Shown: positions 1-10,525 of the stretch, in pieces
How the letters are laid out: the number at the start of each line of letters is the position of its first letter
Position numbering within the stretch: position 1 is the first letter of the stretch
Made by a program: the position numbers and the translations under genes
Source: Agrocybe praecox
Lineage: Eukaryota > Basidiomycota > Agaricomycetes > Agaricales > Agrocybaceae
DNA length: 64,000 nucleotides
NCBI GenBank assembly: GCA_964017145.1
Contig: OZ024844.1
Coordinates: forward strand, 4,030,001-4,094,000
Direction: 5' to 3'
The notes under the pieces: generated by a model
What the model was told of the DNA's origin: nothing
What the model saw: only the letters and a program-made list of their open reading frames with translations
Databases searched by the model: none

Positions 1-419
1 AAGTCATCCAGTCTAGCCATTTCCGATATTTTTTGTCTGTCATTTCCATCATTCTCTTGGCATGCATCATGGGACCATTTTCAATGTTTTCATCACATTA
101 CGGATGCGTGCAGTGCTCATGCTTATCATGTGTTGGAGGTGTTTTAAATCCTGGAGCTCTGAACATGCGACCATGGCGCTGTCAAACATAGAGTTGAAAT
201 ATTGTCAATCAGTACTCGGTCCGAGTGAGCGCATTCTTACCCTAGGGCTTACGACATTCAGACTTCTCCTATTCATTGACACAACAGGCGCTCAAGCGTT
301 CATGCACATGCTTTGTAACCATTGCTGTGACTAAAAGCCAGCTCACTGCGGTGTGAGATTCAGACCAGAACTTGAAAGTCGGATGTACATAGCTTAGCGT
401 CCATCACTTAACATGCACG
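1..419. other. no gene recognised
   Basis: I see no convincing coding region here. It may be the decayed 3' part of the NACHT relic that follows on the minus strand, but I could not match any segment to the family. Confidence 0.4.
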
Positions 420-1425
420 TATTAAAACAACACGCATATTTTCTTGACTGGTGTACTCAAGGAGATAGGGTAGCAAGTTGTCGAGAAGAGAAACATATAA
501 TGTCCAGTTTTGGGTGCGATAAATCTATGCCTAGTCATGTGTTTGCTACATTCACGTAAGGTATATATCCACGTGAATGGAACTTCGTTATATGGATTCT
601 TGACGGTATTCCGGAATCTCATAAGCCTGTAGCGTCCATTCCATCGAATTACGAGATGTTTTCTTGATGTTTTTCTCTCTGTACCTATATAGTCGGCGCC
701 GTGTCCAGGGATTTTCCTTCCTAATGAACCTATGACGTGGACTAATCTCAAAAAAGTCCAGAGATTTCTGTACGTGGGCCATGATCATGTTAGCTTCACA
801 TAGAAATAACAAGCAGACGACGCTGAAGTCGAGAGGTGCTGCCAAGATGTCACAGTGATTATCTGAACCTTCGAATTCGTCGAGCCCATCGATGATCACT
901 AGTCAGGCTTGATGGTGTGGGGTATTACTGAACACCGTGGAGAGAGGTTTCACGAGAAGCAACATCAACTGTGCACGTACTGATTGAGTGAATATGAGGG
1001 GATCGTCTTCTACGGAAGACGAGATGGTGTTTCGTAGCAAAGGATGTACTACGCACATCTATGCAATAGTCGGAACCAAAGTCCGTGGATGGATCCTCGC
1101 GGAGTCCGCCGCATTGAAGAAGAAGCTGGCGAGTAGCTTTCCTTCAGCTGCGCAGAACTCGGCAATAGTCTTCCCAATAGAGGATTTTCCTACTCCGGCT
1201 GCCCCTGTAACCTACATAATAAAAATTTCCCGCTCCTCGCTTTCAACTTCGGAGGCCCAATTGAGTATTTTCTGAATGACGGCTACCCGTGTTTTGAGGT
1301 GACACTTTGGAGGGTCAAAATCATGTCCAGAATCGTGTAGAGCGGCTTATGCCACGAATTCGGACAACGGATTGTACCCCGCTATGGGAATAAAACTATT
1401 GATCGGGCTTTTAAGGCATTAGAAA
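420..1425 (-). pseudogene. decayed NACHT-type NTPase gene
   Basis: On the minus strand, about 1310 down to 1090 reads as the start of a fungal NACHT domain. A DPPKCH..TR motif is followed by a helix, then a Walker A motif VTGAAGVGKSSIGKT (about 1211-1167). Just before Walker A the usual tryptophan codon is a TAG stop (IFIM-stop-VTGAAG, about 1212-1214). Further along, about 899-860, a Walker B-like IIDGLDEFEG appears in another frame. After it come fragments recalling the NACHT core (SLDFFEI, YRYREKNIK) with more frame changes down to about 420. The family are STAND NTPases of fungal self/non-self recognition and cell death. With a stop and several frameshifts this copy cannot make a full protein. 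No WD40 or ankyrin repeats are visible downstream. Confidence 0.75.
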
Positions 1426-2057
1426 TTAAGACAATGTGGCAGTGCAACCTACCGGCCTGATTAGATTAGATCGTGTATGCACATACAGATAGGTGACCCC
1501 GACGGGTACATAGCCGAACCCATTCGATCCTTTGCCCACTACCGCCATCGTGCGAGGCTGCTCAACGCGCTTCCTAGCCAAGCTACGCCATTCAGCTGCA
1601 TCCTGGACTGCTCCAACGCTTGTCTTTTGTGCTGTTGTGAACGTATGTATTATTTCGAGTGTAGGAACCTCCATTGATTACAGAATTCGATATTGATAGC
1701 ATACTATTGGAAGGACCAGGCTTTTCGTTCGCCATTGTTCCGGTGTGCTGAGAGTGGGAAAAGCCCAAGAGAGAAGGGATAGCATTGTACCGATACGCTC
1801 GCCAGTCCTTTTATGACATGTCAAATATGATGTGGCGAGATGATTGGTTTGTAATTCTGTCTGACTGGTACTGTCTGATACCTGTTTTTTAAGAATGAGT
1901 ATATGTTTATGATTCGGACACGAGCAATCAGAATTCAGGCAACTTAGGTACCTGCCACAGCTCTCATGTTGATCCCAAAATAACAATGAGTCCAGATTTG
2001 ATGCGAGTAATCAATATGAACCTCAACTTAGGTTGGTTCGCGAAGCTTATAACTTTT
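1426..2057. other. no gene recognised
   Basis: Only short open frames without family features. The minus-strand frame at 1426-1674 could be a remnant of the N-terminal exon of the NACHT relic, but nothing in it proves this. Confidence 0.3.
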
Positions 2058-2345
2058 TCCCGCATTAATGATCAGCAAAACAGCTAGTATATAGCGCGTT
2101 TAATCTTCTTGAAGCACCGAGGAAATGTTCTTACATCTCATCCAAATCATATGATTGAACCATGAACCATGCATACGACAACTCTTGTTACCCTCCAAGA
2201 AACGTGTGAGGAATGTGCTTTTATTGCTAACATTAACATCAAATTAAGTATATTAACATACATATGTCGTCTTTACATCACCGAGAGTTGGGGCTCAGAT
2301 AACTACACATTACTCTCCCAAACTTGACTTTACAAGAAAGAGACC

Positions 2346-3269
2346 TCAAAAGCCGCCTGAAACGATCCACTTCACAGCGAGGAACGCAGCTGTCAAGAGC
2401 AATCCTGCGTATCAAGTTCGGTTCAGCAGCTAGTCGAGGTACGAACTATGCATGGATCAAGCAAGACACCTACCCATCTGGGCGAATTGACCGAGGGCCC
2501 AGGGGACACCATTTATCCTCTATTGGAATTACCGAAGAACATCAGAAAGCGTTCACGATAACGTCCACAGAATAACAAGCAGGCGAGACCAGAGGAGGAG
2601 AAGAGTGGAGACAGAAGAACACACCTTTGCAGGATCCCCAGACATGTATCCGAGGATATACGCGGTCCTTCCAATGCACCAACATGTTATGGCGATGGCT
2701 GTGAAGCGGGGGTAGGTGGTTGCGGTGATGATGGATCTGTACGATATTATTCAAGCATGTATGATAAGTCCCCGCGTCTCCAGGAAGGATGCGATGCGTA
2801 TCAGGATAGACGAGACTAATCAAACGCACGGAACATAGATCGTGGGGAGAGTTTCGAGCGTGTTTTGATGGCAGCCTAGGGAAAACCAGAAGTGTATTTG
2901 CGATGAATGATGATATGATGGTGGGCTGGAAATGATCCGACGTACGTTGAGCACAATTAAACAGCAGAGCGTCCTTGGATTTCTCGACTTGCGCCTGTTC
3001 GGCGTACACTGTGGTGTATATTCGTGCCGGGATGAATACGCGTCTTTCGGCAATATATGGGACGTACTCTGCGGGTAGTTGATACCAGACAGCTTCCTAT
3101 ACTTGCCGACCATGAGGTAAAGCCACATGAGCATGAACATAGGGATCATCATGGGCCCAGCTACGTAGTGGATCCTATTGTATCAATATGAATATGTTAG
3201 CTCTGGTCGCGTATTTCCAAGGAAAGCGAAAACAGACCCCTCTGGGAGCGTCAAAGTAACTGTTGACAT
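2346..3269 (-). CDS. MAPEG / microsomal glutathione S-transferase 3-like protein (copy A)
   Basis: Seven exons, all with GT..AG introns: 3269-3238, 3174-3068, 3008-2946, 2875-2830, 2736-2625, 2519-2474, 2404-2346, giving 154 aa. The protein has four hydrophobic stretches and the MGST3-type signature FNCAQR-CHQNTLE, then a segment like YPRFTAIAITCW and a C-terminal span ending VSGGF. The length fits the family (about 140-160 aa). Family members are membrane enzymes of the ER or outer mitochondrial membrane with glutathione transferase and/or peroxidase activity; which activity this one has cannot be read here. The first exon ends in PEG and the start gives a family-like N terminus. No stop or frameshift was seen, so it looks functional, unlike the glycosyltransferase beside it. 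Its exon lengths equal those of the copy at 17284-18208. Confidence 0.85.
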
Positions 3270-3677
3270 ATTGATTTCTTAACAAATTCGAGGTAGGTAT
3301 ACGACTTTGATTTTTTTACAGATATATTGTGAAGGAGTGGAAAAGGTGACTATGGTTATGGTCAAGAAATACTGAGCGAACGGTATTGAGGTTGGTTGAA
3401 ATTTGGACTATTTATACTTGTGTCGGTCTTACATATCACACCACGTGGGCTTTTCTTTCAGCGTTGGCTTGATACCCGAGTAACCCGGACTTGTACGCGA
3501 AGCAAGTGGTTTTTTTGCGTTGAGATAGGTAAATAAGATTGTACAGCCTAGTGTTCAATGCTTGAGCTGTTAGTCAACATTGGATGTGCTTGGATAAAAT
3601 TAATAGTATTCCTGTCCAGACTCCATAACTAATCCTTTACGAACGGGAACGGGCATAAGTACCCTGAAGTTGATTAC

Positions 3678-4247
3678 TACAGTTGTCTCCCTCATAACCC
3701 ATACTTGTCGGTGGACGGCCGAAAGTATGGGTTATGAGGGGTCATGGGGTATGAGGGATATGCTAAAAATAGAAACATAAAAATCGAGAGAAAACAAATC
3801 TTTAGCATGTTACAGTTAGTCATAAGTGGATGGTTAATGGCCGGAAATTTGTATTTTTATTACAATATGAACAATATATGCTAATAAAAGTGTTGCCGAC
3901 GTCGTCTTGATCCTGGAATTGAATGTTCTCACGCATGTTGAAGGTGTTTGGGCATCTGGACCAGTACTTTTCTTTCATTTGATCATATAAACTAGCTTAA
4001 AAAGGTGTTTCATGACACAATCTCATGTTAGATTCATCCTAAATGTTCCTCATGTAGTATAAATACGGTAGTTTTTAGGGCAAAACCTATGGGTTTTTTT
4101 CCAAAAGGGGTATGGGTTATGGGTTATGAGGGGTTTATGGGTTATGGGTCGGTTTTCCCTGCGAACCAACTTGGTGGATCGAAAAAAGTATGGGTTAGAA
4201 GGGGTTATGGGTTATGAGGGGTATGGGTTAAGAGGGAGACAACTGTA
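3678..4247. mobile_element. TA-flanked inverted-repeat element (MITE-like), inserted in copy A
   Basis: The element spans 3680-4245 and begins CAGTTGTCTCCCTC and ends with the inverse, GAGGGAGACAACTG. TA dinucleotides flank it at 3678-3679 and 4246-4247. The paralogous position in copy B (about 18590-18595) has a single TA and no insert, so this is a clean insertion with a TA target duplication. The inside is A/T-rich and has many variants of GGGTTATGAGGGG near both ends, but no transposase frame. TA duplication and short terminal inverted repeats point to a non-autonomous Tc1/mariner or pogo-type element. Its ends do not match the Tc1 element at 52.4 kb. Confidence 0.88.
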
Positions 4248-4939
4248 TTAGTATTACTCAGGTCACATGTTTATTCTTAGATTTTTATATGACACGCCTA
4301 CCTATCAGTGCTAATTAATAATTACTGAACAACGTAATGGGAATCAAAACGGTTTGAAGCATTTTGTACGACTGCTATCGATCTAAACTCCACGGATTGA
4401 GTAATATCAATACTAGTCATGATATATGCTGCGCCGCTGAAGTACGTGGTGATGAAAGCGCACTGGACGCAGTCAAACGCAGGTGATGAAGTAACTAGAT
4501 ACTAGCGATGATGATAATTCCATTAAAAGACTTGTTAGGTGCATAGTATGAACTATCCGCCGTTTTGCAAGTGCGTTGCAACTGTCGTTCGAAAACATCT
4601 AATCTAATCTAATCTCGGCCACACCCGCTAAGCCATTCCGATTAAGTAAGACAGGCATAAATCCAAGCCGAGATCACCGGCTCGGGACAATCAAATTTCT
4701 TGGCGTATTTTTGAACGCTGGCAGCCACCACCACCACCAACTTCTCCCTAATTATTGCTTCGACTAATCCCTTCCTCTCGAGAGCCCCCAACTAGACTCG
4801 AGGACGTCGTGTCTTGTATACCCACATTCAATATCCCTATTCTTAACCTCTTAATGCTATTATACCCCCCACGTTAACGAGAAGACAAATACCCTCCCTT
4901 TCGTGCCGTTGGTGTACGACACAAAAATACGAAAAAACG
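4248..4939. other. intergenic region between the divergent MAPEG and GT31-like genes
   Basis: No gene. Together with the inserted element it separates two divergently transcribed genes, so it should contain both promoters. A short run of the repeat AATCT lies near 4600, and a CT-rich stretch lies just before the glycosyltransferase start. The matching region in copy B contains an extra internal tandem duplication of roughly 150 bp (about 18870-19110). Confidence 0.5.
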
Positions 4940-6421
4940 ATGTACCCACCGCAAAACGACCCGCGCAGCACAGTGCCTTACTCTGCACTCCCCACAGATT
5001 CGGACGCTGAAGCGAACAACCACCACGGAGGAACATATTACAGCAATCGATACGCTAGCTCTCCTTTGAAACGACGGTTATATGTTCTCACCAAAAAACC
5101 ACTTTTCCGCCCTTTGCTTATTGGGTTCGCAATCCTCGTCGTGCTGTACCTACTCTTTCACAGCCGTAGGCCAATATCGTCGATGGACGCGGATGAAGAC
5201 GAGCTGACGAGGTACCCCTGGCCCGCAGACGCGTTTGATTTTACAGGGAGCAAGCCGGCGTACCTCGCCTCGCCCCCTCCAGCTTCGCCAGTTGTGATTC
5301 GGCTGGCAATCATGAGCAGAGTGGACGAGTTCGAGCGCCGGCATGCGCTGAGAGAGGCGATGTTGAGAGGGGTCCCCGAAGCGTATGTGAAGCTCACGTA
5401 TAAGTTCTTCGTGGGACGCGATGCGAGGGGCGTGCTATCGCTGCCTACGAATACGAAGCTTAAGCAGGAGGTGAAGGAATTTGGGGATATACAGATTCTG
5501 GAAAATGTTCCTGATATTCCGGAACGGATATCGGAGAAGAGGTTTTGGGCTGTTAAATGGGTGCGTACCTTTATGTTATTTCCTATTTCCACTAACCCAT
5601 CGAAATCTTATAGACAGCAGACGTTCCTCCGTCAGAATACGACTATTCTATGACTCTAGACTCGGACACGTTCTGTCGCTTCTCCGTGCTCATCCAACGT
5701 CTGCATCACATATACCCCTCGTTGACCGTGAACATGCGGGACCAACGCATGCCCGGATAGCAGCTATCGCCTCGCACGGAGCCTATCATCATCGGGAGGA
5801 AGAGCGTGCACCATTCGTGGTTCGCGCATGAGGTGGGAGATGGGAATCCAGACGAGAAACTAGAGGATCCCCATGTCATGGGTCCATGGTACAAGTACCC
5901 AGTCGGGATTGGATATTTATTGAGGTGCGTATTTCTTTACTTTCGCCCGTTGAAATCCAATGCCAGTGGCTAATTAATTCTCATTCATTGTAGCTCAAAT
6001 TTCAAACCTCACAGCAACACTGATGAACCTCGACCCGCCTGTCCTGCACCACATCCACTACCCCTCCGACGACGTTATGATAGGGATGTGGGTCGCCGGC
6101 CTCTACGAACTGCACCCCTCCGTACACGCCCTGCCCAACGGAGACGTCAACGGGAAGCTCGAGTGTCGGACTGACGACCAAGTCCCCGGGAAACCAGACG
6201 AGAAGCTTCCTGTACTGCCGGCAAAATGCCCCGCACCGTATTCTGCGCACCCGATTGACTCGCTTTGGGTGGACGACGAGCATGGTTGGCACGACTATAA
6301 GCACCATGGGCTGAACGACGCTCCAACTGGATGGGATACGGCATGTGTGCATCGGATGAGCGCGAAGGAGATGAGGGCGTTTAGGAGGAAGGAGGAGGTT
6401 ATGGACGAGTGGGATAATTGA
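4940..6421 (+). pseudogene. GT31-like glycosyltransferase, broken copy A
   Basis: Exon 1 (4940-5560, 207 codons) encodes a type II membrane protein. It has a short cytosolic N terminus and one membrane span at about residues 57-75. A lumenal domain follows with segments typical of beta-1,3-galactosyltransferase-like GT31 proteins (RRHALREAML, FFVGRD, KRFWAVKW). Exon 2 (5614-5924) contains the expected acid motif LDSDTF. Two lesions are visible against copy B: CAG to TAG at 5758-5760, and a 7-nt insertion at the start of exon 3 (about 6001) that shifts the frame of the remaining 140 codons. Either one removes the C-terminal third. The splice sites are still good. Transcription may persist, but a working enzyme is unlikely. 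Confidence 0.85.
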
Positions 6422-6436
6422 TTGGGGCTTTTTGGG

Positions 6437-9400
6437 GTTAGCATGACTATGTTATGAGGGGCCGACACGACGTCATTGACAGCAGCAGCAGCACACGCCG
6501 ATCAAAATCGACAGATCCATTTCCTCAACATCAACCGCCACCTCTTCGTCAACCCGCCTCCGGTGGATCCACGTCTTCCTCTCGACTTGCAGCACAAGCC
6601 CCTGTCGTACCTCCACGCTCGTTGATCCCCGCATTGCCATCCGCCCTCCCAAAACATAAAACAGATGGGACGCACAAGTTACACGTTCAATCTCGGGTAG
6701 CAGTTCCTCCATTAACGCGTTACCCATCTCGTCAACCTATTTTCGTCGCTCATCACACGAACCACGCTCCCTCGCCCGCTCTCGCTACCTGTCTATCCGC
6801 CATGCATGCAAGATGCCCATCCCATCCCATCTCGTGGACCTCTTTGCTTATTCTTTTCCTCTCCGTCACCCCCGCTTTACTCCAGCTCTCCCAATCGCCT
6901 TTTTTCTCACTCGCTTGTCTTTCTGTACGTTCCTGCACAATCCTTAAATCAGCGTCCTCCTTCGCTGCAGGCGTGAGATTTATAACAATGCAATGGTTAG
7001 GGATCGCAATATTGGAGCTATGCGGACGACTCAGGTGGCGACATAGCAGTGCCGACTTCAGTACTTCAAGGATCCATTTCCACGAAACCTCTGGCCCGCT
7101 GTCCCGCTGCTGCTCCCGCAGTTGGTGCGTCCAAGTCCAACCTGCACTACTACCACTCTAGGTGGATCCACTTCCGTCCGCTCGTTTGGGATTGAAAATT
7201 GCACGTCGTACAATGACCGTTAACCGGAATCACTCTATGGCTGCTGTGCGGGTGGAACGACATGGCCATCACTGCGAGAAAAGATGGGGAAGAGTGACGA
7301 GAAATGGCCGTGATTCGGCTTCTGCTGCTTCCCGTCGAGTTACCCACCGGGTGGGTTTCCCTCTTATTTTTCTTTTCTTCCACCTCTTTTACTTGCGTTT
7401 CCTCTGCTTTCCAGATCTGAGCTCGCTCTATTCAAGTCTGGCATACCTTCGTCAATCGTCTTCTGCTCAGTAATTCCCCTGCGCATGTTAGTAGGTTCGT
7501 CGTGCTCCTTCTCAACCCTCCTCGTATCATCTATTATCATTCGTGTTCTCTTCTCGTCCCTTCCTGTTTCCCTTCTCTTCGTTCCCTCGTCCCTTCCTCC
7601 TCCTCGTCCCACTTTATTTTCTGCTTCCTACTCCGCCCAGTACTGCACGCACGCACGCACGCAGCATGCCATACCTGTCCCAATTTCAATGGCAATCTGG
7701 TCTATCGGGCGCGTTCACATCTCCGCCTATCTATGCCACGCATCCCTTTCATCAATCTATGTGCCCATGCTCGGCGCTCCTGCTTCCACTCTCGTTGATT
7801 ACTGCATCGCCCTCCGCCTGCGCAAAATATAACACGGATGGAACGCAGAGGTTCGAACCCGGCCCGCCTCCATCAACGCGCTCCCCAAGGGTCATCTGCT
7901 GGAAATCGAATCAAGGAATTCGCAACTAAAGCACGAGTTCCTCGACCCACCCGTCTCTACTACCCCTCCGACGACGTAATGATCAGGACATCGGTCTCAA
8001 CTGGACTTTTTTGTTTCCTTTGAGTTAGCATGACTATGTCATGAGGGGCCGACACGACGTCATTAGCAGCAGCAGAAGCAAACGCCGATCAAAGTCGAGG
8101 TCGAAATCGCCAGATCCATGTCCTTATCGCCCTTCTGCCTCTCAACGTCAACGACCACTTCGATCTCTTCATCAAACGGCCTCCGGTTGATTGAGATCTC
8201 CCATCCTCTGTTATACTTTGCTTCTTCTCTTCCTCTCCCTCACCCTACCTCAACTCGCCCCTGCGCTGCTTAATTTCCGACGATGTAATGATCCAAATGT
8301 GGGACGAGCTACACCACTCCGCGCACGCCCTGCCCAACGGAGGAGACGTCAATGGGAAGCTCGGATGCCAGACAGACGACCCAAGAGGCCTGACGAGACG
8401 CGCCCCGTGTATAAGGTGCAGTGCGCTACGCCGTATTCTGCACACCTAATTGATTCACTGTGGGTGGACGACGAGCATGGGTGGCACGACTATAAGCACT
8501 ATAAGATGAAGGATGCGGCGACTGGGCGGTATACGGCGTGTGCATCGGATGAGTGGGATATATATGAAGGCGTTTATGAAGAGGGAGGAGGTCAGGGTGG
8601 GTTTTTTTTTGTTTCTTTAGGTTAGCATGAAGAAGACTACGTCAGCAGCAGCAGCAGCAACCACCGATTCACTCGAATGGTGCCCCTCCCGCACCTCTCC
8701 CTTCTGTATTCTATCGAGTTATTCTCGACCTCCTCGTAACCACCACCATGATCAAACCGTCTCCAAATCATCCACGTCTTTGTCAAATTGCCGTACACCT
8801 CCCTCGCAACTTGCATTTCAAGCACTTGTGGTACCACTAACCTCGTTGATCACTGCATTGCTCTCCGCCCTCACCAAACATAACATGGATGGAATGCAGA
8901 AATTGAAACGAGGATAGCATGCAGTATGTAGCAGCCGACGCGCACAGTTGCTTCGTCAATGCGCTGGTCAAGGGCGATCTCCTGCTCGTCCCAGCATATT
9001 TGAAGACGGGAGATTATGGTGGTGTACTGGAGGACTGGCAGCACGCGTTGGGTTGGAGGGGTTATTCGGATAGGTTCTTTTTGGTGGCTCATCGGCACCG
9101 TCAGCGAACACGGACGACCCTGGTTTGGGCCCTCTGGCCCTTTGGAAATTCACCGACAGCTGCGTTCCTCGAAGCATCGGTTATACCTCTAAACCTCGTC
9201 AACCGAAGAGTTGGTAGCGCCGTCATCACCTCACGGCGGCTAGGCAGGCCAAACGAGATGGATGAGAAACGATAGGGTGATGTTAAGTTGTGATTCAGCT
9301 TTTTCTATTCCCATCCGGTGTGTTGCCCTTTTCTTTCTTCATTTTTTTTTCCATCTTGCTCACCTGTGGTCCCTCTGCTCTCTAGACAAGCAGTCTCGAA

Positions 9401-9670
9401 GCGACTTGGGCATTACGCCGACTTAAATATCACCGCGTTACCCCTGTTTTCTACCCTTCCACTTGCGTTTCCTCTCCGATAAGTCGTGTGCCTGCTCGTT
9501 TCTTCCTTTTTTTTTTTACCTCCGTTCTCGCCCGTCCTTCCGTTACTTCTCCGTATTTTTTTCCCATTGTCTTCACTCCTCCCATATGCCATGTACCTGT
9601 ATATCTACGTCACTCTGATCTATCTGGCTCATTTACTTCTTCGTCCATCTACGCATGCATAACCTGGCTC
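6437..9670. repeat. degenerate tandem copies of the glycosyltransferase 3' end and its flank
   Basis: Three landmark blocks recur in decayed form. GTTAGCATGA followed by a CAGCAG run lies at about 6437, 8025 and 8620. A segment around CTCGTTGAT..GCCCTCC..CAAA lies at about 6610, 7775 and 8835. A pyrimidine-rich block with ACTTGCGTTTCCTCT lies at about 7390 and 9440. Short fragments of the third exon of the GT31-like gene (CCCTCCGACGACGT) sit at about 7960 and 8270. Together these show repeated, uneven tandem duplication of the gene's 3' end and downstream flank. A (CACG)n run is at about 7648. No frame here looks like a selected protein. Confidence 0.75.
8265..8580 (+). pseudogene. fragment of GT31-like exon 3
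   Basis: The segment reads as a corrupted version of the last exon of the glycosyltransferase. It keeps HALPNGG.VNGKL-like and SAHLIDSLWVDDEHGWHDYKH pieces, with indels and substitutions between them. There is no upstream exon, so it is a dead duplicate fragment. Confidence 0.8.
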
Positions 9671-10525
9671 CTTCCCTTTTCCGAGTTGTGAATTTTGGAT
9701 ACAGCGACGTGGATCGTGTATAAAATTAGCCACACACTTGTCATTGCTTCTCCTTTACTCTCTTCATTTGCGTTTGATCATTAGCTTGGTTCCGTTGGTT
9801 GGTTAGTACTCCTTTTCGTCGTACTCGTCTCATCCCATCGTTCCCTTGCGCCTGCTCTTCGTCCCTTGATCTCTCCCTCGCTTCTTTTCCCAGACACTGT
9901 TCCTTCCGTTCCCGTCGTGTCCTCCTTTCTTTCTTTCGTGCCTCCGTCCTAATGTAATATTCCCTGTGGCTTTGCTACTTGCACCGTCGCACATCTCTTT
10001 CTTACCGTCGTCGTCGTCGATGGCGTCCTTTCTTACGTCCTACCAATGCCACTCATGATCATCGACTCATTTCATTTGTATCGCTATCGACCATTAGTTC
10101 ACAAAGTAGAGGGATTTTGTATCGTTCTCCATTTGTATGATTTGCCTTGAAAATATATGATAGACTGCGTGTTCCGTGTTCAGTTGGGGAGCAACGATTA
10201 AAGCCCTGGTGTGGGCACCTTCTAACCGTTAAAGCTCCGAATTTTGCAAGTCAAAATTGAGTCCGTCGAAGGGGATTTCTGCGATTATAAATAGTTTTCC
10301 CGAGGGAAAGGGTGTAGAGTGTACATGCATATCTCTGTATTTTGTTTTGAAACAGTATGTAGCTATGTAGCGGTTTGTGTGCTCATGGCGCGCAGTACAG
10401 CATAGTATTAAGCACAGAAGTATCCTTGATTATGATGTATCCTGCTATTGGTGGATATGACTGTAAAATGAAATCTGTCCTCCCAATGAGATTATCATAA
10501 AACAGGTGAAATGTATTGCGAAAAT
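9671..10525. other. pyrimidine-rich intergenic region
   Basis: Very C/T-rich on the plus strand to about 9950, then A/T-richer sequence up to the 3' end of the DUF2235-WD40 gene. I see no coding region and no repeat with a clear structure. Confidence 0.5.

Larger units (their letters stand above)
2058..6440. repeat. segmental duplication, copy A
   Basis: This block is collinear and in the same orientation with about 16977-20960 (copy B). Similarity starts at a shared CCCGCATTAATGAT segment, runs through a MAPEG gene, the intergenic region and a GT31-like gene, and fades just after the glycosyltransferase stop codon. Copy A is longer mainly because of a 566-bp insertion at 3680-4245. Exon sequences are close to identical while the introns and flanks have drifted, which points to an old but not ancient duplication. 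Confidence 0.9.

Noticed and set aside
5158..5592. 144-aa minus-strand frame opposite the GT31-like gene
   Set aside because: Mirror of the true coding strand; it recurs at 19663-20097 only because the exon is duplicated.
6454..7161. 235-aa plus-strand frame as a gene
   Set aside because: Low-complexity proline/serine/arginine translation of C/T-rich DNA inside a decayed duplicated zone; no motif, and the other copies of the block do not keep the frame.
8919..9275. 118-aa frame after the degenerate repeats
   Set aside because: No recognisable domain; lies in the tandem decay zone and has no supporting copy.
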